Shown here piece after piece: positions 7,676 through 16,230 of a stretch of DNA of 54,475 nt; the first letter of the stretch is position 1, and the number at the start of each line of letters is the position of its first letter. The translations under genes and the position numbers were made by a program. Where the stretch lies: NCBI RefSeq assembly GCF_019168305.1, contig NZ_JAHTBI010000088.1:1-54475 (forward strand), given 5' to 3'. The notes beneath the pieces were generated by a model. It saw nothing but the letters and a program-made list of their open reading frames with translations. It was not told the origin of the DNA and did no database searches. Source of the stretch: Pseudomonas aegrilactucae (GTDB taxonomy: Bacteria; Pseudomonadota; Gammaproteobacteria; Pseudomonadales; Pseudomonadaceae).

Positions 7676-9580
7676 TTAAGCCGACAGCTCGACCAGCAGC
7701 TTGTTCAGCCGGCGCACATACGCCGCCGGATCCTTGAGGCTGTCGCCCGCCGCCAGCGCCGCCTGGTCGAAGAGGATGTGCGAGAAGTCGGCGAAACGGT
7801 CTTCGCTCTGCTCGTTGTCCAGCTTCTCGATCAGCGGGTGGCCAGGGTTGAATTCGAAGATCGGCTTGGAGTCCGGCACCTTCTGGCCGCTGGCCTCGAG
7901 GATCTGGCGCATCTGCAGGCCCATGTCCTGCTCACCGATGGCCAGGATCGCCGGCGAATCGGTCAGGCGGTGCGACACACGCACTTCGCTGACCGTGTCA
8001 CCCAGCGCAGCCTTCAGACGCTCGACCAGGCCTTCCTTGTCCTTGGCCACTTCTTCCTGGGCCTTCTTGTCCTCGTCGGAGTCCAGCTTGCCCAGGTCCA
8101 GGTCGCCGCGGGCAACGTCGACGAAGCCCTTGCCGTCGAAGTCGCTCAGGTAGCTCATCAGCCACTCGTCGATACGGTCGGTCAGCAGCAGCACTTCGAT
8201 GCCTTTCTTGCGGAAGACCTCCAGGTGCGGGCTGTTCTTGACCTGCGCGTAGGATTCACCGGTGAGGAAGTAGATCTTGTCCTGACCTTCCTTGGCGCGC
8301 GCCAGGTAGTCGGCCAGCGACACGCTCTGCTCGCCGCTGTCGTCGCTGGTGGAGGCAAAGCGCAGCAGGCCGGCGATCTTCTCCTTGTTGGCGAAGTCTT
8401 CTGCCGGGCCTTCCTTGAGCACCTGGCCGAAGTTCTTCCAGAAGCCCTTGTACTGCTCAGGCTCGTTCTTGGCCAGCTTCTCGAGCATGTCCAGCACGCG
8501 CTTGGTGAGCGCCGACTTCATCGAATCGATGATCGGGTCTTTCTGCAGGATCTCCCGCGAGACGTTCAGCGACAGGTCATTGGAGTCGACCACGCCCTTG
8601 ATGAAGCGCAGGTACAGCGGCAGGAACGACTCGGCCTGGTCCATCACGAACACGCGCTGCACGTACAGCTTCAGGCCGCGCGGCGCTTCACGCTGGTACA
8701 GGTCGAACGGTGCACGGGCCGGCACGAACAGCAGCGAGCTGTACTCCAGCTTGCCTTCGACCTTGTTGTGGCTCCAGGCCAGCGGGTTTTCGAAGTCGTG
8801 ACCGATGTGCTTGTAGAACTCCTGGTATTCCTCGTCCTTGATGTCGGTGCGCGGACGGGTCCACAGCGCGCTGGCGCGGTTGACGGTTTCCCATTCGACA
8901 GCCGGCTTCTCTTCGCCTTCGCCAGCCTCGGCTTCCTTGGGCAGCTCGATCGGCAAGGCGATGTGGTCGGAGTACTTCTTGATGATGTTGCGCAGGCGCC
9001 AGCCATCGGCAAACTCGTCTTCACCCTTTTTCAGGTGCAGCACGATGCGCGTACCACGCTCGGCCTTCTCCACGGTGGCAACTTCGAACTCGCCCTCGCC
9101 CTGGGAAGACCAGTGCACGCCTTCGGCGGCCGGGGTACCGGCGCGACGGCTGTACACGTCGACCTTGTCGGCGACGATGAAGGCTGAGTAGAAGCCCACA
9201 CCGAACTGACCGATCAGGTGCGAGTCCTTCTTCTGGTCGCCGGTGAGGTTCTTCATGAAGTCGGCAGTGCCGGACTTGGCGATGGTGCCCAGGTGGGTGA
9301 TCACGTCATCGCGGTTCATGCCGATGCCGTTGTCTTCGAGGGTGACGGTGTTGGCCGCCTTGTCGAAGCTCACACGAATCTTCAGGTCGGCGCCACCTTC
9401 AAGCAGCTCCGGCTTGGCCAGGGCCTCGAAGCGCAGCTTGTCCACGGCGTCGGAGGCGTTGGAAATCAGTTCGCGAAGGAAGATTTCCTTGTTCGAATAC
9501 AGCGAATGGATCATGAGGTGCAGCAGCTGCTTCACCTCGGTCTGGAAGCCCAGGGTTTCTTTTTGAGTTTCCACACTCAT
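7676..9580 (-). CDS. htpG: Chaperone protein HtpG (Hsp90)
   Basis: This is the bacterial Hsp90, a dimeric ATP-dependent cytoplasmic chaperone. The product has 634 residues, the family length. The GHKL ATP-binding motifs are present: ELISNASDAVDKLRFEAL, LEDNGIGMNRDD and GQFGVGFYSAFIVADKV. The middle and C-terminal dimerisation domains are complete. The ATG at 9580 (MSVETQKETLGFQTE) is the conserved start; the longer open frame to 9814 has no family homology. A sigma-32-type promoter lies 93-120 bases upstream and a terminator follows the gene, so it is a heat-shock monocistron. Confidence 0.98.
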   Translation of the reverse strand: MSVETQKETLGFQTEVKQLLHLMIHSLYSNKEIFLRELISNASDAVDKLRFEALAKPELLEGGADLKIRVSFDKAANTVTLEDNGIGMNRDDVITHLGTIAKSGTADFMKNLTGDQKKDSHLIGQFGVGFYSAFIVADKVDVYSRRAGTPAAEGVHWSSQGEGEFEVATVEKAERGTRIVLHLKKGEDEFADGWRLRNIIKKYSDHIALPIELPKEAEAGEGEEKPAVEWETVNRASALWTRPRTDIKDEEYQEFYKHIGHDFENPLAWSHNKVEGKLEYSSLLFVPARAPFDLYQREAPRGLKLYVQRVFVMDQAESFLPLYLRFIKGVVDSNDLSLNVSREILQKDPIIDSMKSALTKRVLDMLEKLAKNEPEQYKGFWKNFGQVLKEGPAEDFANKEKIAGLLRFASTSDDSGEQSVSLADYLARAKEGQDKIYFLTGESYAQVKNSPHLEVFRKKGIEVLLLTDRIDEWLMSYLSDFDGKGFVDVARGDLDLGKLDSDEDKKAQEEVAKDKEGLVERLKAALGDTVSEVRVSHRLTDSPAILAIGEQDMGLQMRQILEASGQKVPDSKPIFEFNPGHPLIEKLDNEQSEDRFADFSHILFDQAALAAGDSLKDPAAYVRRLNKLLVELSA

Positions 9581-9672
9581 GGTCTTCAACACTCCGATCT
9601 GATGGCAGTAGTCACTCGGGCCGACGGCACCACACGGTGCAGCGTCCGGCCTTTCGTGGCGGGATGAACAGC

Positions 9673-9700
9673 AGATGGGGGCGGGCCGACCTATTTCAAG
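9673..9700 (-). promoter_or_regulatory. RpoH (sigma-32) heat-shock promoter of htpG
   Basis: On the minus strand CTTGAAA (9700-9694) is followed after 13 bases by CCCCATCT (9680-9673), an excellent match to the sigma-32 consensus CTTGAAA-N(11-16)-CCCCATNT. The -35 element overlaps the last codons of the upstream thioesterase gene. Confidence 0.88.
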
Positions 9701-10152
9701 GGCCCAGGCAGTTCTTTGATTTTGAAATGTGCCCGGGCGGTGGCGATCGGCTCTGCTGGATCGGCCTGCCAGGCGGTGATCGCGACGTTGGTTACGCGCC
9801 GCCCCTGACGCCACAACTGGCAGCGCGCGTAGGTATCGCGGTAGAGCCCGGCGCGCAGGTAGTCGATGGAGAAGTCGATGATCCTGGGGATGGTTGCGCT
9901 CTCGCTGAAAATCAGCAGGTAGAGCGCCGCCGACAGTTCCATGAAGCCCGCGATCACCCCACCATGAATCGCCGGCAACAACGGGTTGCCGATATTCTCG
10001 GCACGGGCCGGCAGACGAAACAGCAGGTCGTCGCCGTCACGGCTGCACTCTATGCCGATCAGACCCGCATAGGGAATCAGCTGCAACAGCGGTGCGTAGT
10101 CGCCCCGGGCATGGGCCAAGCGCAATTGCGCATGGACGTCGGCCGGGATCAT
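9691..10152 (-). CDS. PaaI-family thioesterase (hotdog fold)
   Basis: A 153-residue single hotdog-domain protein. The catalytic loop GNPLLPAIHGGVIAGFMELSAAL is the HGG motif of the PaaI/YbgC-like acyl-CoA thioesterases, and IDFSIDYLRAG is the conserved central strand. It probably hydrolyses an acyl- or aryl-CoA; the substrate is unknown. Its ATG (10152) overlaps the stop of the upstream thioesterase gene as ATGA, so the two paralogues are translationally coupled and may act as a pair. The start is fixed by this overlap; the long open frame to 10695 is a shadow. Confidence 0.9.
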   Translation of the reverse strand: MIPADVHAQLRLAHARGDYAPLLQLIPYAGLIGIECSRDGDDLLFRLPARAENIGNPLLPAIHGGVIAGFMELSAALYLLIFSESATIPRIIDFSIDYLRAGLYRDTYARCQLWRQGRRVTNVAITAWQADPAEPIATARAHFKIKELPGPLK

Positions 10153-10625
10153 TGGCCTGGCCCCTGGAGGCGCGTGGCCACCCCCAGGCCGCCCTTGATG
10201 TCCTTGCCCAGGCGCATGTAGGTACCGACCACCTGCGCGATTGGCTGGCCAGGGTCGTCCTGGTAGGCGCTGCCACGAATGAAGATCACGTCGCGCGTCA
10301 CCCGGTAGCACTGCGCATGGCCGTACACCGGCTTGTCGGCCAGCCCCGGGTGCATGTAGTCGATGCGCAGGTCCAGCGTGGGACACACCTCGAAGCTGGG
10401 CAGCACGCACAGCGTGGCCATGCCCAGCGCGGTGTCCATCAGGGTGGTGATGGCTCCGCCATGGATCGCACCGGTCGACGGGTTGCCGACGATGGAGGGT
10501 GAGTATGGCAAACACAGGGTCACGCCATCGCCATCGGCCTGCTCCACGCGCATCTGCAACAACTGGCAATGACGCAACGCCGACAGGAAGCGTTCGGCCT
10601 GCGCCCTCAAGGGTGACTGTTGCAT
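10149..10625 (-). CDS. PaaI-family thioesterase (hotdog fold)
   Basis: A 158-residue hotdog thioesterase with the motif VGNPSTGAIHGGAITTLMDTALG (HGG loop and adjacent Asp) and the DLRIDYMHPG strand. It resembles its downstream neighbour in architecture but the two are clearly divergent copies. The first of a two-gene operon, with a 4-base ATGA overlap to the next gene. The substrate is not evident; fatty acyl-CoA or aromatic acyl-CoA are the usual ones. Confidence 0.9.
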   Translation of the reverse strand: MQQSPLRAQAERFLSALRHCQLLQMRVEQADGDGVTLCLPYSPSIVGNPSTGAIHGGAITTLMDTALGMATLCVLPSFEVCPTLDLRIDYMHPGLADKPVYGHAQCYRVTRDVIFIRGSAYQDDPGQPIAQVVGTYMRLGKDIKGGLGVATRLQGPGQ

Positions 10626-10730
10626 GACGAGTGCTCCTCGCGTACCCCTTCAGGTACTGCATAAGCCCGAGGGAAAGTCTATATGGATCCGACACTTATA
10701 TATGTGCAAACGGCGTGGAACTAATGCGGC

Positions 10731-10757
10731 TTACTTGAACTCAGATATTTCAAGTAA
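10731..10757. promoter_or_regulatory. 9-bp perfect inverted repeat upstream of the small lipoprotein gene
   Basis: TTACTTGAA and TTCAAGTAA are separated by 9 bases and end 26 bases before the ATG at 10784. It could be an operator or a leader hairpin. A weak sigma-22 (AlgU)-like arrangement, GAACTA then 17 bases then TCAGA, overlaps it (10718-10745). The sequence 10626-10730 shows nothing else I can name. Confidence 0.4.
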
Positions 10758-10783
10758 CCCTATTCCACAAGGAGAAACACCCC

Positions 10784-11065
10784 ATGCGTAAACCCTTTGC
10801 TTTTGCCGTGATGCTTGCCGCCGCCCTGGGCCTCGCTGCCTGCGATAAAGCCAGCGAAGACAAAGCCCAAGACGCCCAGAAACATGCTGAGCAAGCCCAG
10901 GAGAAAATGGACGATGCTCAGGATAAGATGAATGACGCTGCGAAAGAAAACGCCGAAGCCGCCAAAGACAGTGCTGAAGCCGAACAAAAGCGTGCAGAAG
11001 AAGCCAACCAGGCCGCTCCTGTAACGCCAGCGCCAGAAGCGACTCCGGCAGAACCTGCCAAATAA
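10784..11065 (+). CDS. Small Ala/Glu-rich lipoprotein
   Basis: A 93-residue protein with a lipoprotein signal peptide (AAALGLAAC lipobox, Cys20). The mature part is nearly all Ala, Glu, Lys, Asp and Gln with a heptad-like pattern (DKASEDKAQDAQKHAEQAQ and similar repeats), which predicts a long amphipathic helix or coiled coil, and ends in a Pro/Ala/Thr-rich tail. This is reminiscent of OprI/Lpp-type helical lipoproteins, but no Lys-terminated Lpp motif lets me assign it. It is presumably anchored in the envelope. A good AAGGAG site precedes the ATG and a terminator follows. Confidence 0.85.
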   Translation: MRKPFAFAVMLAAALGLAACDKASEDKAQDAQKHAEQAQEKMDDAQDKMNDAAKENAEAAKDSAEAEQKRAEEANQAAPVTPAPEATPAEPAK

Positions 11066-11079
11066 GTAAGCGCTTCAAT

Positions 11080-11107
11080 AAAAAACCCGACTTCGGTCGG
11101 GTTTTTT
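11080..11107. terminator. Bidirectional intrinsic terminator
   Basis: AAAAAACCCGAC pairs with GTCGGGTTTTTT around a TTCG loop. It serves the lipoprotein gene on the plus strand and the MAPEG gene on the minus strand, which converge here. Confidence 0.93.
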
Positions 11108-11111
11108 TATG

Positions 11112-11513
11112 TCACGCCACTAGTTGCCGAAAGGTCGGACTCAACATCAACAACAATGAACTGATCAGTCCAATCGACCAGGCCAGACTGCGCTGCCAGG
11201 CCAGGTCATACCAATACAGCGGCAAGTAGATAATCCGCGCAACGACAAAGATGATCGCCAGGGTATCGATAAGGAAGCCGTGAGTTTGCGTGGTATGGGC
11301 CATCAGTACACCCACGGCAAACAACAGGAAGGCCTCGAAACTGTTCTGGTGCGCCGCCACCGCACGCGCGCCCAGCCCAGTCAACTGCGCCTGCTGACTA
11401 CGCGGCTGGTGATTGTTGTAACCGCCCTGCTCCTTCATTGCGCGCGACACCGGCACCCGCGCCACGAAAATCAGCAATGCGCTGATAAACACACACCAGA
11501 AAGGGATGCTCAT
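11112..11513 (-). CDS. MAPEG family integral membrane protein
   Basis: A 133-residue protein with four hydrophobic segments, the size and topology of MAPEG proteins (membrane-associated eicosanoid/glutathione metabolism). The conserved segment RAVAAHQNSFEAFLLFAVGVL matches the family core with the Asn-x-x-Glu pattern; IIYLPLYW near the third helix is also typical. The bacterial members have no established role. Its ATG overlaps the stop of the upstream DUF599 gene by 4 bases, so the two are coupled. Confidence 0.88.
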   Translation of the reverse strand: MSIPFWCVFISALLIFVARVPVSRAMKEQGGYNNHQPRSQQAQLTGLGARAVAAHQNSFEAFLLFAVGVLMAHTTQTHGFLIDTLAIIFVVARIIYLPLYWYDLAWQRSLAWSIGLISSLLLMLSPTFRQLVA

Positions 11514-12250
11514 GCAACCGGCTCCTTGTTCGGCTCAGGCAATGGCGCCTCTGTAGGGGTATAGACCATCACCTCAAGCACGTCGGAGTGAAATTCGCGG
11601 CGGTACAGCACCAGCACCACGCCGGTACTCATCAGGATCAGCAACCACGGGCTGATGAACCAGCTCAGCAACGCCATGCCGAAGTAATAGGCACGCAGCC
11701 CGAAGTTGAACTGGTTGGCTGCCAGCGAAATCACCCGCGCCCCGCGCTGAGCGAAGGCCTTGCGCTCCTGCTCGCTGACCTGGCGCTCGCCGATCATCGG
11801 CGCCGAACCCACCAGCACGGCCGCAAAATTGTACTGGCGCATGCACCAGCTGAACGTGAAAAAGGCGTACACGAATACCATCGCCAGGCACAGCAACTTG
11901 ATCTCCGACATGCCCTGGGATGCCTGCTGCACCAATGGCAGGTCGGCCAGCAGCGAAAGTGCGCGGTCGGTGGCACCCAGTACCGTGAGGATACCGGCCA
12001 GGATGATCAAGGTACTGGAGGCAAAGAAGGACGCATTGCGCTCCAGGTTGCCGATCACGCTGGCGTCGGCGATGCGGTTGTCACGCAGTAGCATGCGGCG
12101 CATCCAGTCTTCGCGGTACAGGTGCATCACGCTGGCCAGGCACGCGGTATCGCGGCCTTTCCAGGTCGCATAGCGGGTGTAGCCACCCCAGCACGCGACG
12201 AACCAGCAGGCTGCCAGCAGGTTGATCAGGTTGTTCTGAATGAAGCTCAT
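11510..12250 (-). CDS. DUF599 family membrane protein
   Basis: A 246-residue integral membrane protein beginning MSFIQNNLINLLAACWFVACWGGY. It has four or more hydrophobic segments and the family's conserved motifs: REDWMRRMLLRDNRIADASVIGNLERNASFFASSTL in the first half and AANQFNFGLRAYYFG in the second. The function is unknown. The ATG at 12250 is chosen because it starts directly before the first membrane segment; the longer frame to 12337 has no support. It overlaps the MAPEG gene downstream, suggesting a shared envelope role, which is inference only. Confidence 0.88.
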   Translation of the reverse strand: MSFIQNNLINLLAACWFVACWGGYTRYATWKGRDTACLASVMHLYREDWMRRMLLRDNRIADASVIGNLERNASFFASSTLIILAGILTVLGATDRALSLLADLPLVQQASQGMSEIKLLCLAMVFVYAFFTFSWCMRQYNFAAVLVGSAPMIGERQVSEQERKAFAQRGARVISLAANQFNFGLRAYYFGMALLSWFISPWLLILMSTGVVLVLYRREFHSDVLEVMVYTPTEAPLPEPNKEPVA

Positions 12251-12341
12251 GGCGCTCCCGAGGAAAAGGCACACAATCGTGCATCGACCGCCTTTCGACG
12301 CCGCCAGCGGAAAAAAGGCACGTGCGGCGCCCCACAACGAA

Positions 12342-12374
12342 AAAACCCCGCATCCAGTCAGGATGCGGGGTTTT
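12342..12374. terminator. Strong intrinsic terminator after brnQ
   Basis: AAAACCCCGCATCC pairs with GGATGCGGGGTTTT around AGTCA, with A/T tracts on both sides. It separates brnQ from the DUF599-MAPEG pair on the minus strand. Confidence 0.92.
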
Positions 12375-12435
12375 CTTCAAGGGCTGCCGGGGCTGGCGAT
12401 CATGGCTTGTGGCCCACGCCCACCTGGGCAACGCC

Positions 12436-13749
12436 TCAGGCGATGGCTTCGCTCGGTTTGCCGAGCATGCGATCGAACAGCACTGCCACGACCAGCATGG
12501 CCACCGATGGCACCAGCCAGGCCAGGCCCTGCTCGCTCAGCGGCAGGTGGGCCAGCGACTCAGGCAACCAGCCAGCGAAGCTGGCACCCTTGAGCGCGTC
12601 GATCACGCCGAACAGCAGCGACACGGCCATCACCGGTGCCAGAATGCGGCTTTGCGAATGCCACAGGCCGGCACAGAAGCTCAGCGCCACCAGCACGATG
12701 CACGGCGGGTAGATGGCCGTCAGCACCGGAATCGAGAACGCGATCAGCTTGGTCAGGCCCAGGTTCGACACCAGCAGCGAGAAGCCGGCCAGCATCACCA
12801 CCAGCGTGCGATACGACAGCGGCAGTACCTGGCTGAAATACTCGGCGCAGGCGCACGTCAGGCCCACCGCAGTCACCAGGCAGGCCAACGCGATCAGCAC
12901 AGCCAGGAAGCCACTGCCGAGCGAACCGAAGGTGTGCTGCACATAGGCGTGCAGTACGGCTGCACCGTTGGTGGCACCGGCGGCGATCTCATGGCTGCCC
13001 GCCCCCAGGCGGAACAGGCTGATGTACACCAGCGCCAGGCCGACACCGGCAATCAGGCCGGCGATGATCGCGTAGCGGGTGATCAGCTGTGGCGAGTCGA
13101 CGCCACGCGAGCGAATCGCATTGACGATGACGATGCCGAACACCAGCGCGCCCAGGGTATCCATGGTCAGGTAACCATTGATGAAGCCCTGCGAGAACGG
13201 TGCGGCCACGTACTCGGGCTGCGCATCGCCCATGGTGCCGGCGGGCAGCATGAATGCAGCGATGCCCAGCGCGGCCAGCGCGATGATCTTCAGCGGTGCG
13301 AGGAAACGGCCGACGGTGTCGAGCAGCTTGCCGGGGTACATGGACACCGCCAGCACCACGGTGAAGTACACCAGGCTGTAGATGAACAGCGCGGTCGGGC
13401 TCTCACCCGTCAGCGGTGCAACACCCACTTCGAACGATACCGTGGCGGTACGCGGGGTCGCGAACAGCGGGCCTACGGCGAGGTACGCGGCAGCGGCCAG
13501 CAGGCCACCGGCGACTTTACCGATCGGGCTGCTCAGCGCGTCCATGCCGCCACCGACCTTGGCCAGTGCGACCACGGTGATCACCGGCAGGCCGACCGCG
13601 GTTACCAGAAAGCCCAGCGCAGCCATCCACACGTGCGGACCGGACTGCAGGCCGACGATCGGCGGGAAAATGATGTTGCCTGCGCCCACGAATAACGCGA
13701 ACGTCATAAAACCAAGCGCCAGGATGTCCTGGCCTTTCAAGACTTTCAT
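12436..13749 (-). CDS. brnQ: Branched-chain amino acid transport carrier BrnQ
   Basis: A 437-residue inner-membrane protein of the LIVCS family, which imports leucine, isoleucine and valine with a cation. The family signature is at the N-terminus (GFMTFALFVGAGNIIFPPIVGLQSG), and about twelve hydrophobic segments cover the whole length. The length is normal. The ATG at 13749 (MKVLKGQDILALG) matches known starts, although its ribosome binding site is weak. It is monocistronic with a strong terminator. The 213-base region directly upstream is gene-free and should carry the promoter, but I see no clear elements. Confidence 0.95.
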   Translation of the reverse strand: MKVLKGQDILALGFMTFALFVGAGNIIFPPIVGLQSGPHVWMAALGFLVTAVGLPVITVVALAKVGGGMDALSSPIGKVAGGLLAAAAYLAVGPLFATPRTATVSFEVGVAPLTGESPTALFIYSLVYFTVVLAVSMYPGKLLDTVGRFLAPLKIIALAALGIAAFMLPAGTMGDAQPEYVAAPFSQGFINGYLTMDTLGALVFGIVIVNAIRSRGVDSPQLITRYAIIAGLIAGVGLALVYISLFRLGAGSHEIAAGATNGAAVLHAYVQHTFGSLGSGFLAVLIALACLVTAVGLTCACAEYFSQVLPLSYRTLVVMLAGFSLLVSNLGLTKLIAFSIPVLTAIYPPCIVLVALSFCAGLWHSQSRILAPVMAVSLLFGVIDALKGASFAGWLPESLAHLPLSEQGLAWLVPSVAMLVVAVLFDRMLGKPSEAIA

Positions 13750-14000
13750 TAAGGAAATACCACACTGCTGAAATCGGGATTTAGAGAGGGATTTCCCCTT
13801 GGATGAGGGAAATGCTGCCTGCCCGGATGGAGCAGACCCGTTTAGCGTGTCGCTCCCTTTTGGGGTGCGGGCACAAAATGAGTGCACAGGTTAACGAATT
13901 TGATGGCAAAACGCACTGCCAGAGGGGTGCTTGTCCGATGAGCGAATAGGCATGTCGCGTGGATGACCGACTTTTACATAAAAAACCGCGTTGACTTCTT

Positions 14001-14014
14001 CGCTGGCAAGCCAG
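14001..14014. repeat. REP-like palindrome
   Basis: GCTGGC-aa-GCCAGC preceded by TTC and followed by TCCCACAGG, the same core as at 6819-6832. Confidence 0.6.
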
Positions 14015-14047
14015 CTCCCACAGGAACAGCGGTCACTCCCATAACGA

Positions 14048-14073
14048 CAAAGGCCACCCGAAGGTGGCCTTTG
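14048..14073 (-). terminator. Terminator of the suc operon
   Basis: CAAAGGCCACC pairs with GGTGGCCTTTG around CGAA, 26 bases after the sucD stop on the minus strand. The T tract is short, so it is a moderate terminator. Confidence 0.75.
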
Positions 14074-14099
14074 CCTGAAGCTGGAAGGTCAGCCGAAGC

Positions 14100-14984
14100 T
14101 TACTTCTTGGCTTCCCAACCGGTCAGCTCGGCCAGGGCCTTGCCGATGTCGGCCAGCGAACGCACGGTTTTTACACCGGCGTCTTGCAGGGCTGCGAACT
14201 TCTCGTCTGCAGTACCCTTGCCGCCAGAGATGATGGCGCCAGCATGGCCCATGCGCTTGCCCGCAGGGGCAGTCACACCAGCAATGTAGGAAACCACTGG
14301 CTTGGTCACGTGTGCCTTGATGTAGGCAGCCGCTTCTTCTTCAGCCGAACCGCCGATCTCGCCGATCATCACGATCGCCTCGGTCTTCGGGTCTTCCTGG
14401 AACAGCTTCAGGATGTCGATGAAGTTGGAGCCCGGGATCGGGTCACCGCCGATGCCGACGCAGGTGGACTGACCGAAACCGGCGTCAGTGGTCTGCTTCA
14501 CAGCTTCGTAGGTCAGGGTGCCGGAACGCGACACGATACCGACCTTGCCTGGCAAGTGAATGTGACCTGGCATGATGCCGATCTTGCACTCGCCCGGGGT
14601 GATCACGCCTGGGCAGTTAGGGCCGATCAGGGTAACACCCAGCTCGTCGCACTTGACCTTGGCGTCCAGCATGTCCAGGGTAGGAATGCCTTCGGTGATG
14701 CACACGATCAGCTTGATGCCGCCGAAGGCCGCTTCCAGGATCGAGTCCTTGCAGAAAGGAGCTGGAACGTAGATGACCGACGCATCGGCGCCAGTGGCTT
14801 CTACGGCTTCTTTCACAGTGTTGAACACTGGCAGGCCCAGGTGAGTGGTGCCGCCCTTGCCCGGGGTCACGCCGCCAACCATCTTGGTGCCGTAGGCGAT
14901 GGCTTGCTCGGAGTGGAAAGTGCCCTGCGAGCCGGTGAAGCCCTGGCAGATGACTTTGGTGTCTTTATTGATCAGGACGCTCAT
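14100..14984 (-). CDS. sucD: Succinyl-CoA synthetase, alpha subunit
   Basis: The alpha subunit binds CoA and carries the phosphohistidine of the reaction succinyl-CoA + NDP + Pi to succinate + NTP + CoA. The 294 residues include the CoA-binding Rossmann segment (ICQGFTGSQGTFHSEQAI), PNCPGVITP, and the phospho-His region GHAGAIISGGKGTADEK. The last gene of the sdh-suc cluster; its ATG overlaps the sucC stop (TAATG), so alpha and beta subunits are coupled for equal output. Confidence 0.98.
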   Translation of the reverse strand: MSVLINKDTKVICQGFTGSQGTFHSEQAIAYGTKMVGGVTPGKGGTTHLGLPVFNTVKEAVEATGADASVIYVPAPFCKDSILEAAFGGIKLIVCITEGIPTLDMLDAKVKCDELGVTLIGPNCPGVITPGECKIGIMPGHIHLPGKVGIVSRSGTLTYEAVKQTTDAGFGQSTCVGIGGDPIPGSNFIDILKLFQEDPKTEAIVMIGEIGGSAEEEAAAYIKAHVTKPVVSYIAGVTAPAGKRMGHAGAIISGGKGTADEKFAALQDAGVKTVRSLADIGKALAELTGWEAKK

Positions 14985-16150
14985 TACTTGCCCTCCGCAG
15001 CTTTTACAACTTGTTGAGCAGCGTCGGTCAGGCTGGTGGCCGCAATGATGTTCAAACCGCTTTCTGCCAGTACTTTAGCGCCCAGTTCAGCGTTGTTGCC
15101 TTCCAGACGAACAACAACCGGCACTTTGACGCCAACTTCTTTCACTGCACCGATGATGCCTTCGGCAATCATGTCGCAACGAACGATGCCGCCGAAGATG
15201 TTGACCAGTACGGCCGCGACATTGCTGTCGGACAGGATGATCTTGAACGCTTCGGTTACGCGCTCTTTGGTTGCACCACCACCTACGTCGAGGAAGTTGG
15301 CTGGCTTGCCGCCATGCAGGTTGACGATGTCCATGGTACCCATGGCCAGGCCAGCACCGTTGACCATGCAACCGATGTTGCCTTCCAGGGCCACGTAGTT
15401 CAGCTCGAAGCTGGCAGCGTGGGCTTCACGAGGATCGTCCTGCGACGGGTCGTGGAAGGTTTTCAGCTTGGGCTGACGGTACATGGCGTTGGCGTCGATG
15501 TTGATCTTGGCATCGAGGCAGTGCAGATCGCCATCGGCCTTGATCACCAGCGGGTTCACTTCCAGCAGGGCCAGGTCGTGCTCTTTGAACAGCTTGGCCA
15601 GACCGACGAAGATCTTGGCGAACTGAGCAACCTGCTTGCCTTCCAGACCCAGCTGGAATGCCAGCTCGCGACCCTGGAATGGCTGAGCGCCAACCAGTGG
15701 ATCGATAGTGGCCTTGATGATTTTTTCTGGCGTATCGTGAGCGACTTTCTCGATGTCCACGCCACCTTCGGTGGAAGCCATGAACACGATGCGACGGCTC
15801 GAACGGTCAACGACAGCGCCCAGGTACAGCTCTTTAGCGATATCAGTGCACGATTCAACCAGGATCTTGGTGACTGGCTGACCATTGGCATCGGTCTGGT
15901 AGGTAACCAGACGCTTGCCCAACCACTGGGCAGCGAACGCCTTGGCGTCTTCTTTGCTGCGAACCAGCTTGACGCCGCCCGCTTTACCGCGACCACCGGC
16001 GTGAACCTGGGCTTTTACAACCCACTCGGTGCCACCGATCTTGTCGCAGGCTTCTGCTGCAGCTTCAGGGGTGTCGACTGCGAAACCCTTGGAAACTGGC
16101 AGGCCGTATTCAGCGAACAGCTGCTTACCCTGATACTCGTGAAGATTCAT
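14984..16150 (-). CDS. sucC: Succinyl-CoA synthetase, beta subunit
   Basis: The beta subunit binds nucleotide and succinate. The 388 residues begin MNLHEYQGKQLFAEYGLPV, the ATP-grasp start of the family. KAQVHAGGRGKAGGVK is the nucleotide-binding loop, LEVNPLVIKADGDLHCLDAKI the metal-binding region and NIFGGIVRCDMIAEGI the C-terminal ligase domain. Length is normal. It is preceded by a 176-base gap after lpd with nested inverted repeats, and is directly coupled to sucD. Confidence 0.98.
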   Translation of the reverse strand: MNLHEYQGKQLFAEYGLPVSKGFAVDTPEAAAEACDKIGGTEWVVKAQVHAGGRGKAGGVKLVRSKEDAKAFAAQWLGKRLVTYQTDANGQPVTKILVESCTDIAKELYLGAVVDRSSRRIVFMASTEGGVDIEKVAHDTPEKIIKATIDPLVGAQPFQGRELAFQLGLEGKQVAQFAKIFVGLAKLFKEHDLALLEVNPLVIKADGDLHCLDAKINIDANAMYRQPKLKTFHDPSQDDPREAHAASFELNYVALEGNIGCMVNGAGLAMGTMDIVNLHGGKPANFLDVGGGATKERVTEAFKIILSDSNVAAVLVNIFGGIVRCDMIAEGIIGAVKEVGVKVPVVVRLEGNNAELGAKVLAESGLNIIAATSLTDAAQQVVKAAEGK

Positions 16151-16230
16151 GCTTTATTACCGTCTTCGTTAGGTACTGCGCTTCGGCGCTGCGCTCCTTG
16201 GGAGTGCCGCGCCACCTGTGACCGCTTGCC

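Larger units (their letters stand above)
13750..14099. other. Gene-free stretch between brnQ and sucD
   Basis: This 350-base stretch holds the brnQ leader (13750-13960), a REP-like palindrome at 14001-14014 and the sucD terminator at 14048-14073. I see no open frame with coding character in it. Confidence 0.6.

Noticed and set aside
7637..9187. A 516-codon plus-strand open frame opposite htpG
   Set aside because: Mirror frame of htpG, caused by rare use of codons whose complement is a stop.
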